From Streptomyces sp. NBC_00654 (GTDB lineage: Bacteria; Actinomycetota; Actinomycetes; Streptomycetales; Streptomycetaceae): DNA of 64,000 bases. The position numbers and the translations under genes are program-made. Location: assembly GCF_026341775.1 (NCBI RefSeq), contig NZ_JAPEOB010000002.1, positions 558,001 through 622,000 on the forward strand, in the 5' to 3' direction. Shown here piece by piece: positions 50,862 through 58,109 of this stretch (positions within the stretch are counted from its first letter, which is position 1; the number at the start of each line of letters is the position of its first letter). Under the pieces are notes generated by a model. It did no database searches. It had not been told where the DNA came from and saw only the letters and a program-made list of their open reading frames with translations.

Positions 50862-51203
50862 TCAGGCACCGCGCCTTCCCGGCTCGCGGCTTCCCGGTTC
50901 GCGGCTTCCCGGTTCGCGGCTTCCCGGTTCGCCGCGTGCGTTCACGAGCCGTCGCTGCACATCCGCGACCAGGTCCCGGAGCCTCCCCTGCCGTACGCCC
51001 TCGTGGTCCAGCCACTCGTCGAAGCGCGGACGCAGATGCCGGGCCATGCCTGTGCCGTGGCGGCGCAGCACCGAACGGCTGATCGAGATCTCTTCCTGGA
51101 ACTCTCTGCGCAGGTCATCGGTCCAGCCCTGTTCCCGGTCGGCCTCCTCCAGAGGGGCTTTGAGGGCGGCCACCGCCTCGTCGAGCAAGGTGAGCAGTTC
51201 CAC
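50862..51203 (-). CDS. small helical hypothetical protein with GSREP repeats at the C-terminus
   Basis: 113 residues. The body is helical and acidic (LLTLLDEAVAALKAPLEEAD, EEISISRSVLRRHGTGMAR) and relatives occur as hypothetical proteins. The C-terminus is a GSREP pentapeptide repeat encoded by the 15-bp array at 50875-50934. The GTG at 51203 has GGGAGG 5 nt upstream. It overlaps no other gene and is upstream of nothing in an operon. Confidence 0.58.
   Translation of the reverse strand: MELLTLLDEAVAALKAPLEEADREQGWTDDLRREFQEEISISRSVLRRHGTGMARHLRPRFDEWLDHEGVRQGRLRDLVADVQRRLVNARGEPGSREPGSREPGSREPGRRGA
50875..50934 (-). repeat. 15-bp tandem repeat inside a coding region
   Basis: Four copies of CTTCCCGGTTCGCGG (outer two with one change each) encode the repeated G-S-R-E-P tail of the 113-residue protein. 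A 15-bp unit keeps the frame. Confidence 0.85.
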
Positions 51204-51276
51204 GAATCCTCCCAAGGATCACCACGCGCGCCCCCGCACGGGAAGCCCCCGGAGCGAGACGCGCTCATCGTCGAGG

Positions 51277-51915
51277 TCAGTCCGTGCCGCCGGCAGTGGG
51301 CAGCGGCGCCCGGTCCGGGTGGGCCCGAAGCCCGTCGAGAATGATCACCAGATACCGGCGCCATGTCTCCAGCGGTCGTTCGGCCGACAGACCCATGACG
51401 GCATCGATCATCGCCGCGATGGGTACGACGTCGGCCCCGGTGACGCCGTCGCGCAACGCGCCCTGGGCGTGCGCCCGCGCCACCAACTGCTCGCAGCGCG
51501 CGTTGATCTCCTGCCGCGCTCGCGCCAGACCGGTTCCCTCGATGCTGCCGTCGCGCATCAGCTCGCGCAGTCCCCGGTTGTCCGCGGCCCGCCCCAGGGC
51601 CTTTTCCAGAAATCCTGCCAGAGCGTCGAACCCGTCGTCCTCGGCCAGCGCCTCCCGCGCCATCGCCGCGATCCCGTCGAGCTCTTCGGCGAAGACGGCC
51701 GCTGCGAGCGCCTGCTTGTCCGGGTACTTCCGGTAGACGGTGCCCACTCCGAGCCCGGCGTGGTGCGCGACGTCGTTGAGTGTCGCCTGAAGGCCACGCG
51801 CGGCGAAGACCTCGTGCCCGGCCCGGAGGATGCGCCGGCGATTGAGCTCGGCATCCCGTCTCAACGGGCGTGGCTCCGCAGCACCGGGTTCCCCGTCCGC
51901 CCTCCGCGCACCCAT
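51277..51915 (-). CDS. TetR/AcrR family regulator
   Basis: 212 residues with the TetR HTH VAHHAGLGVGTVYRKYPDKQ and the RRRILRAGHEVFAARGLQAT first helix. The C-terminal segment with VIPIAAMIDAVMGLS-like packing (VPIAAMIDAVMGLSAERP) forms the ligand domain. The ATG at 51915 has GGGAG 7 nt upstream. It is divergent from the SDR gene, with two identical-type operators between them, and likely represses both. Confidence 0.9.
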   Translation of the reverse strand: MGARRADGEPGAAEPRPLRRDAELNRRRILRAGHEVFAARGLQATLNDVAHHAGLGVGTVYRKYPDKQALAAAVFAEELDGIAAMAREALAEDDGFDALAGFLEKALGRAADNRGLRELMRDGSIEGTGLARARQEINARCEQLVARAHAQGALRDGVTGADVVPIAAMIDAVMGLSAERPLETWRRYLVIILDGLRAHPDRAPLPTAGGTD

Positions 51916-51951
51916 CCACGGCTCCCTTCCGCTCACGTGCACCGACCACAA

Positions 51952-51970
51952 CCGGATACAGCATATCCGG
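51952..51970. promoter_or_regulatory. TetR operator 1
   Basis: CCGGATA-N5-TATCCGG, a perfect 7-bp-arm dyad; core GGATA-N5-TATCC shared with operator 2 forty bp away. Confidence 0.72.
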
Positions 51971-51991
51971 TTCATGCTACGGTCCATCTAA

Positions 51992-52010
51992 GTGGATATT
52001 CAGTATCCAC
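51992..52010. promoter_or_regulatory. TetR operator 2
   Basis: GTGGATA-N5-TATCCAC, same GGATA-N5-TATCC core as operator 1. The two centres are 40 bp apart, near four helical turns, allowing cooperative binding on one face. Confidence 0.72.
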
Positions 52011-52072
52011 ATAACGGTTCCGATGCGCCCACCGCGCGTCGGCGCACGGCTCGGAGGGGAAGGAAGCCAGGC

Positions 52073-52915
52073 ATGCAGACCGTGGTCATCACCGGAGGAA
52101 CCGACGGACTCGGCAGGGGGCTCGCCGCGCACTACCTGCGCCGGGGAGCACGCGTGGTCGCCGTGGGCAGTACGCCCGCCAAGGGGCAGGCTCTGCTGAA
52201 AGAGGCGGCAGCCCTATCGGCCGCGGACCGAGCTGTCTTCCTGCGGGCCGATCTGACCTCGGTCACCGCGGCCCGGGAACTCGTCACAGCGATCAGGAGC
52301 ACCTGCCCCTCGGTGGACACACTCGTCCTGTGCGCCCAGCGGTACCGGCTCTTCGGCCCCCGCACCGTCACCCCCGAAGGGTTCGAGCACAGCTTCGCCC
52401 TCGCCTACCTGAGCCGGTACATCCTCAGTCATGGCCTGCGCGAAGCGATGGAGTCCGCGCCGCGACCGGTCATCATGAACGTCGGCACCCCGGGAACTCC
52501 TCTGGGCCGCATCCACTGGGACGACCCCCAACTGACGCGCCGCTACAGCGGCACCAGGGCCACACTCCAGTCCTTCCGCGCCAACGACCTGCTCGGCGTG
52601 GCCTTCGCCGCCCTGTACCCCGGCACACCGATCCGCTACGTCGGCTACAACCCCGGCGTGGTGTCGACCGGCATGCCCGACCATCTGCCCCCGCCGCTTC
52701 GCGCCCTGACCAAGGCGTCCTTCGCCTTGATCGCCACGTCCGTGACCAAGGCCGTGGCTCCGATGGCCCGGCTCCTGGACGAGCCGCCGGGCGAACGCTT
52801 CACCGCCTACCGCACCTCCCGCCGACTCCCCCTGAAGGGGCCCGCGTTCGACCGGGAGGCAGCGCTGCGACTGCACCGCCTCACCGATGAACTGGTGAGC
52901 CGCCGGAGGCCGTAG
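52073..52915 (+). CDS. short-chain dehydrogenase/reductase-like protein without a recognisable YxxxK
   Basis: 280 residues with the SDR nucleotide loop VVITGGTDGLGRGLAAHYLR and the NAD(P) acidic/amide positions LRADLTSV and TLVLCAQRYR. Where YxxxK should be, the sequence reads YSGTRATLQSFRANDLLGVAF, so neither Tyr nor Lys falls at the usual spacing. RANDLLG is shared with some actinobacterial paralogues (memory). GGAGGGGAAGGAAG precedes the ATG. It is controlled from the same region as the divergent TetR gene. Confidence 0.78.
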   Translation: MQTVVITGGTDGLGRGLAAHYLRRGARVVAVGSTPAKGQALLKEAAALSAADRAVFLRADLTSVTAARELVTAIRSTCPSVDTLVLCAQRYRLFGPRTVTPEGFEHSFALAYLSRYILSHGLREAMESAPRPVIMNVGTPGTPLGRIHWDDPQLTRRYSGTRATLQSFRANDLLGVAFAALYPGTPIRYVGYNPGVVSTGMPDHLPPPLRALTKASFALIATSVTKAVAPMARLLDEPPGERFTAYRTSRRLPLKGPAFDREAALRLHRLTDELVSRRRP

Positions 52916-53053
52916 CCACGCACCGAACGGCGCTCCGTCGCTGCCGAGCCGCCGGGGGCGGGCTGTCAGAGGTCCCTCAACGCCTCGGCCGCGAACGAAA
53001 CCGCGCACGCCACGCGGCCGGCCGGATGAAGCCCGGTGTACGAGGCCGCGGGG

Positions 53054-53482
53054 TCAGATCACCAGGGCCAGGGTGGACGCGATGGCCACCGACAGCACCG
53101 CGCCCACCCCGGTGATCAGGGCTCTGGCGTGGAGCATGCCGAACGAGGCGGCACGGGTGGTCGCACCCTCCGGATTCCGGGCGCTGTAGTGGACCGTCAC
53201 GAACTCCCCCTCGGCCGGGACATGACGCGATTGGCGCTCCTCGAAGCTGACGGTGCGCCCGTCGGCCGTACGGAATTCCAGCGTGGGGTAACGGTGGGTG
53301 ACGAGACCGCCCTCGGCGTCCTGGCCCTCCTCGGTACGCACGGCCGTGCACCGGGCCTCGGCCGTGAGTCCCTCCGCCCAGGCGGCCCGCAGTTGCGGGC
53401 CCTTGAGCTGGCGGTCCAGCAGTCGGCCGCAGATCACGCTCGCGCCCAGGGAGACGACGAGATAGACGACAGCGATGACCAT
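53054..53482 (-). CDS. DUF3592-type membrane protein
   Basis: 142 residues: an N-terminal transmembrane span (MVIAVVYLVVSLGASVICG), a beta-rich extracytoplasmic segment (EARCTAVRTEEGQDAEGGLV, YPTLEFRTADGRTVSF, FVTVHYSARNPEGA) and a C-terminal span (LITGVGAVLSVAIASTLALV). This is the DUF3592 layout. Function unknown. Single gene. Confidence 0.78.
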   Translation of the reverse strand: MVIAVVYLVVSLGASVICGRLLDRQLKGPQLRAAWAEGLTAEARCTAVRTEEGQDAEGGLVTHRYPTLEFRTADGRTVSFEERQSRHVPAEGEFVTVHYSARNPEGATTRAASFGMLHARALITGVGAVLSVAIASTLALVI

Positions 53483-53800
53483 GGTTCTCCCGGAATGCTC
53501 ACGGCCCGGCCTCGGGCACCGGTATGCCTGACGGTCGAATGTCCGAAGGGGTGAAGGCAGCCATGATTCCGTGTGCGTCAGTCGTCGGCAAGGGGCGGCT
53601 CTTCGCCACGGAACCCCCTGGGAACGCAGACACCCCGGCGGCGCCCGGCCACCGACCCGGGCACGGTCCCCGGCGCCGTCCCGGGCGTCAGCCCGATGGC
53701 CTCGGGGCCTCCTGAACCTGGCCCGCCCCGGAACGCCGGATGGTCAGCCGGTCTCCGCCGGTGCGCCTCGAAAAGTGCGCCCGGTGGGCGAGCGGAGCAA
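53483..53800. other. non-coding region ahead of the decayed TipA-like regulator
   Basis: About 320 bp with no intact gene. It may hold unrecognisable remains of the HTH half of the MerR-type regulator that follows. Confidence 0.4.
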
Positions 53801-54113
53801 CGCCGATGGCCGCCTGGCGCGCGGAGCTGCTCGCCGCCTTCGACGACGGAGAACCGAGCGACAGCGCGCGAGCCATGGACCTGGCGGAGGAGCACCGCCT
53901 GCACATCGCCCACTGGTTCACCTCCTGCCCCGCGACATGCACCGGCGCATCGCGGACGACTTCGTCGCCGACCCGCGCGCCTTCGCCCTCGTGGTGCCCC
54001 CGTCGCAGCAACGCCCGGGACTGGCCTCCTATACCCGCGCGGCGGTCCACGCGAACGCGGGTCGCCGTACGCCGGGCCGCCCCCGCACCGAGAAGGAGCA
54101 GGAGAGCCGATGA
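53801..54113 (+). pseudogene. remnant of a MerR-family regulator, TipAS-like ligand domain
   Basis: MAAWRAELLAAFDDGEPSDS through EEHRLHIAHWFTSC is the start of a TipA-type antibiotic-binding domain. The continuation MHRRIADDFVADPRAFALVV to ASYTRAAVHANAGR is intact but in another frame after about 53935. The N-terminal MerR HTH is gone. The final TGA overlaps the start codon of the glycosyltransferase remnant (ATGA), so this was once an operon. Confidence 0.65.
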
Positions 54114-55030
54114 GGATCCTGATCGCCGCGGCCGGTTCGCGTGGAGACGTCGCCCCCCATGCGGGTCTGGGCGCCGGGCTGCGCCGGGCGGGGTACGACG
54201 TCGCCCTCGCCACCACGGAGACCTTCGCGCCTCTCGTACGCGACGCCGGGCTGGAGTTCCGCGCTCTCCCCGGCGACCCACGCGTGGGCGGCGGCCGCAC
54301 GGGCGGACGTGAACTGATGCGCAGCGCCGCCGCGTTCGTCACGGAGCTGGGCCAGGGGTTCGCCGACGCGACGGACGCCGGAACGGATCTGCTCCTGCTG
54401 TCGGCCACCACGGCCCCGCTCGGCTGGCACATCGCCGAGGCCACGGGTACGCCGAGCCTCGGCGTGTACCTCCAGCCCACCGCGCCGACCGGTTGCCCAC
54501 GGACCTGGAGGACTTTCTCGGGGCCGGGCCCCGGCCCGTCCTCATCGGATTCGGGAGCATGGCGGGCGGCGACGGGGAGCGACTGAGCGGGATCGCCGTA
54601 CGGGCGCTGCGTCGCGCCGGTCTGCGCGGCATCCTGCAGGCCGGCAGTGCCGGTCTCGCTGCCGACGACGAGGATGTCCTCACCATCGGGGACGTGCCGC
54701 ACGCCCCGCTGTTTCCCACGGCTGGCCGCGGTGGTCCACCATGCCGGGGCGGGCACCTCCGCCGCCGCGCTGCGCGCCGGGGTGCCCTCGGTCACCGTAC
54801 TGGTGACCGCCGATCAGCCGTTCTGGGCGGGACGGCTCGCCGCCATCGGCGCCGCCACCGCCCCGATCCCCTTCCGGTCCCTCACCGCCGAACGGCTCGC
54901 CGACGCACTCGGCCGGGTCGTCCGGCAGGAGACGTACACGAGAGCCGCTTCGGGAGCCGCGCGGCACATGCGGGCCGAGGACGGAACCGGCCGGACGCTC
55001 CAGGTCGTCCGGCGGATGATCCGGGGATGA
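54110..55030 (+). pseudogene. family 1 glycosyltransferase (UGT/macrolide-type), deleted and frameshifted
   Basis: Three fragments in three frames. First: MRILIAAAGSRGDVAPHAGL to LGVYLQPTAPT (54110 to about 54490), the N-terminal domain. A deletion of about 100 codons plus a frame change then leads to LPTDLEDFLGAGPRPVLIGF. A one-base insertion at about 54718 moves the last part, RLAAVVHHAGAGTSAAALRA to the C-terminus, into a third frame. The donor-binding HHAGAGT motif survives. It cannot make an active enzyme. GGAGCAGGAG precedes the ATG. Confidence 0.75.
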
Positions 55031-55098
55031 CGCCGCGCCCGCGCACACCGGGACGGCGCGACGAGTGATGCCGGGCGGCGGCCTTCCCTATTCCGGTG

Positions 55099-56196
55099 TC
55101 ACGCCGCTCCCGGCCGGTCGAACGAGGCCTGGAGCCGGGGGATGTAGTCCGCGAGCGCGGCGGACCAGCAGCCGTAGTTGTGACCGCCGTCGCAGGTGGG
55201 GGCCAGTGTCGCCCCGTTGCCGTAGGCGACGAGCCGGCTGTCGATTCCGAGCTGGTCCATGCGGGCCTTGACCCGTCGGGCGGCGATGTCGGTGAAGTGG
55301 TCGATGAGGCCCTGGTCACCGGTGTAGATCGTGGTCTCGACGCCGGTGAGCCTGGCCAGGTTGCTGGTGGCGGCGGGGTTGACCGCCTTCCAGACGCGAT
55401 CCGCGTCGAAGACCGGGTAGGGCGAGCCGTAGATCGCGTCACTGTCGACGGTGGGTCCGTAGCCGGTGCACTTTCCGGTGCCGGACGGGCTGGATGTGCT
55501 CACGGCGCACCATGCGCCCGTGAGGTTGAGTTCCGTGGCCAGGACCGCGCCGCGGATCTCCGCCATGTCGAAGTCGAGGCCGCCCGACAGGGAGGCGGCA
55601 TGGCCGAAGAGATCGGGCCGGGCTTCGGCGTAGTGCAGGGCCCCGGAACCTCCCATCGACAGGCCGACGACGGCCCGGTGGTCCCTGTCGGCGATGGTGC
55701 GCAGGTTCGCGTCGATGAAGGGGATGACCTGGTTCAGGTGGAAGGTCTCCCAATTCGCCGCGCCGACGGGCGTGTTCTGCATGACCCAGTCGGCGTACCA
55801 GCTCTTCAGGCCGCCGTCCGGCACCACGGTGATCATCGAGTCCGAGCGCAGCGCGGGGGCGGCCGCGGCGTCGTCCACGGTCCCTCCTCCGCCGTGCAGG
55901 AAGTACGTCACCGGCCACCGCTTGGCGGGGTCGGCCCGGTAGTCGCGGGGAAGGAAGATCCGGATCCTGTGCGGGCCGGACACCTCCGGGGTGGTCACGG
56001 TGATCGTGAAGTCGGTGTCGGAGTGCGTCACGGTGCCGTCGGCGACCTGGGTCAGGCCGAACCCGTCGGCCAGCACCGGAGGGGCCGAGCCCTCGGCGTG
56101 TGCGGACGGCGTCGCGAGTATCGCGGTGACGGTCATTGCCGTGGCAACGACCGCTGCTTTCATGTGCGGTCGCCAAGCGGCGAGCGGTGATTTCAC
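55099..56196 (-). CDS. secreted esterase of the antigen-85/Esterase D fold
   Basis: 365 residues with a signal peptide (KAAVVATAMTVTAILATPSAHA) and an alpha/beta-hydrolase domain: FLPRDYRADPAKRWPVTYFL, HGGGGTVDD (oxyanion), nucleophile GLSMGGSGALHYA (Ser near residue 178) and a C-terminal GHNYGCWSAAL with the catalytic His. This is the mycolyltransferase/tributyrin-esterase fold. The GTG at 56196 follows GGAGAGGAC. It lies 70 bp after the DD-peptidase-like gene, likely in one transcript. Confidence 0.87.
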   Translation of the reverse strand: MKSPLAAWRPHMKAAVVATAMTVTAILATPSAHAEGSAPPVLADGFGLTQVADGTVTHSDTDFTITVTTPEVSGPHRIRIFLPRDYRADPAKRWPVTYFLHGGGGTVDDAAAAPALRSDSMITVVPDGGLKSWYADWVMQNTPVGAANWETFHLNQVIPFIDANLRTIADRDHRAVVGLSMGGSGALHYAEARPDLFGHAASLSGGLDFDMAEIRGAVLATELNLTGAWCAVSTSSPSGTGKCTGYGPTVDSDAIYGSPYPVFDADRVWKAVNPAATSNLARLTGVETTIYTGDQGLIDHFTDIAARRVKARMDQLGIDSRLVAYGNGATLAPTCDGGHNYGCWSAALADYIPRLQASFDRPGAA

Positions 56197-56266
56197 GGTT
56201 GTCCTCTCCGAGTACGGGTTCCCGCGATGTGCGGGGGTTGCGGGGTCCACCGGGCTTGCGGGCGTC

Positions 56267-57511
56267 CTACAGTGCGCAGAAGGCGTCCACCGCGGCCTTG
56301 CCGGTGTCGAGCTGTCCCTTGGTGCCGCCCATCATGTGGAACTCGTTGTTCGCGTGCAGCACCTGCTTGTCGCCGTCCTCGCTGGTCAGCCACTGGCTGA
56401 AGTAGCCGAGCACCGCGCCGTTGTGCCCCCAGCCCCACTTTCCGCAGGGCAGCTGGAGATGCTGGATTCCGAGTCCGTAGGCGGACGTTCCCGAACTGTT
56501 CGCGGGCACGGTGGTCTTGAGTTCCGTCATCTGCGCGGGTGCCAGCAGCTTTCCGGTCAGCAGCGCCCTCCCGAAGGCCGCCAGGTCGTCGAGGGTCGAC
56601 ACCATGGCACCCGCGGGCCCGAAGATCTGCACGTCGGAGACCGTGACGTCGTAGGTGATGAACGTCACCGGGTGTACGTAGCCGCGCAGGTGGTTGCCGT
56701 AGATGACGGGATCGGTGGTGGGGAAGCCGGTGTCGGTCAGGCCCAGGGGTTCGATGATGCGCCGCGTGATCTCCTTGGCCGCGTCGGCGCCGGTGACGGC
56801 CTTGATGATCATGCCTGCCAGCACGTAGTTGGTGTTGGCGTAGCCGAACTTCTGGCCCGGTGCGGAGTTCGGGGCGTGCTGCGAGAGGGCGATGTCCACC
56901 AGCGTCTGCGGGGCCCAGGTCTGCCGCGGGTTGGAGTTGAGGAGATAGGGGCCGGCGATCTGCGGACTGCTGGAGTACTCGGGCAGGCCCGATGTGTGGT
57001 TGAGCAGCTGACGGACCGTGATCTTCGTTCCGTCGTAGCCATTGGCGTCGACCGCTCCCGGGAGCCAGCGGGCAACGGTGTCGTCCAGGGAGAGCCGCTG
57101 CTCGCCTTCGAGCTGGAGCAGTACGGCGGCGGTGAAGGCCTTGGTGTTGCTGCCGATCCGGAACTTCGCCTTCGGGTCGGCGGGCACCTTGGTGGAGAGA
57201 TCGCCGACGCCCGCGCGCACGTACTCGGTGGTGTCGCCCTGGCGCACCATGCCGATCACGCCCGGGTATCCATCGGCGACCCCCAGTTCGGCGCCGGCCC
57301 GCAGCAGGTCGGCCGGGGTCCTGTCCGCGGCGTTCGCCGGGCCGACACCGCTCAGCAGGAGGCAGGTCATCACGGCGGCCGGCAGCAGCCATCGCCGGTG
57401 CTTCGGCCCCGGCGCGGGCCGCCTGCCGGCGCCGTCTGCAGGTGCGTTCCCCGTGTCCGACGAGGTACGGGCCGCAAGGGTGGCGAGCATGCTCATCTCT
57501 GTGTTCTCCAT
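56267..57511 (-). CDS. secreted serine beta-lactamase-fold hydrolase (DD-peptidase R61-like)
   Basis: About 414 residues. A charged N-terminus and signal segment (RRWLLPAAVMTCLLLSGVGP) precede the class C/R61 domain: SxxK as SNTK (S121, K124), YxN as YANTN near residue 228, and HxG as GHNG. It resembles Streptomyces D-alanyl-D-alanine carboxypeptidases and EstB-like esterases. Start ATG 57511 or the in-frame ATG 57496; neither is decided by a ribosome site. Confidence 0.88.
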   Translation of the reverse strand: MENTEMSMLATLAARTSSDTGNAPADGAGRRPAPGPKHRRWLLPAAVMTCLLLSGVGPANAADRTPADLLRAGAELGVADGYPGVIGMVRQGDTTEYVRAGVGDLSTKVPADPKAKFRIGSNTKAFTAAVLLQLEGEQRLSLDDTVARWLPGAVDANGYDGTKITVRQLLNHTSGLPEYSSSPQIAGPYLLNSNPRQTWAPQTLVDIALSQHAPNSAPGQKFGYANTNYVLAGMIIKAVTGADAAKEITRRIIEPLGLTDTGFPTTDPVIYGNHLRGYVHPVTFITYDVTVSDVQIFGPAGAMVSTLDDLAAFGRALLTGKLLAPAQMTELKTTVPANSSGTSAYGLGIQHLQLPCGKWGWGHNGAVLGYFSQWLTSEDGDKQVLHANNEFHMMGGTKGQLDTGKAAVDAFCAL

Positions 57512-57636
57512 GGTGTTGAGTGACCCGATTCCACCCGGGCGCCGTGTGGTTCGACGAGCGGACGCAATCCGGGGTCTACGGGAATTCGGTGACGATCACG
57601 GGACAGTCCCCGGCCTCGGCCCTCAGCCCTCAGCCC

Positions 57637-57864
57637 TCAGCGCCGGCACGCGGCCGCGATGAGGAGCAGCAGAAGGAGGACTCCCACCGCCTGCACACAT
57701 CCGCAGCCGCTCTCCACACCCTTCCGGCCGGTCTCGACCTGGCCGCCGGGGGGAATTCCGGGATGCCGCTTGGCGTAGTGGTCCATCTGCCGCTGCTCGC
57801 CCTGGGATTCACCGAGCCACGGCGTCTTGAACCCGCACTCGCCGCACCAGTAGCGGTATGCCAT
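57637..57864 (-). CDS. small zinc-ribbon plus transmembrane protein
   Basis: 75 residues: YWCGECGFKTPW and a later YAKRHPG give a half zinc-finger (C-x2-C...H), then a C-terminal hydrophobic helix (GVLLLLLLIAAAC) with three cysteines before it. GAGGAG lies just before the ATG at 57864. It is divergent from the NACHT gene across 245 bp. Function unknown; the pairing could be chance. Confidence 0.65.
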   Translation of the reverse strand: MAYRYWCGECGFKTPWLGESQGEQRQMDHYAKRHPGIPPGGQVETGRKGVESGCGCVQAVGVLLLLLLIAAACRR

Positions 57865-58109
57865 GTCGACTCCTCAGGGGCCGTGGTCGGTGGTCGCTGG
57901 TGTGTCCATGGGACGGGAGGCGTCCGTGCGGGGTGGTGGGGGGCCGCTCGGGGCCCCACGGAGTGCGTCACCCGGCGGCGGTGCCGGCCGGGCACCACTG
58001 ATCGTGGCGTTCCCGCGGTTCGGAGGACAGGCCATGGCACCGGCCATGTATGACCGGTCGTCACGGTAGGCTCACGGCCGACCGCGCTCGGTGTGGAGGG
58101 GGAATCGAA

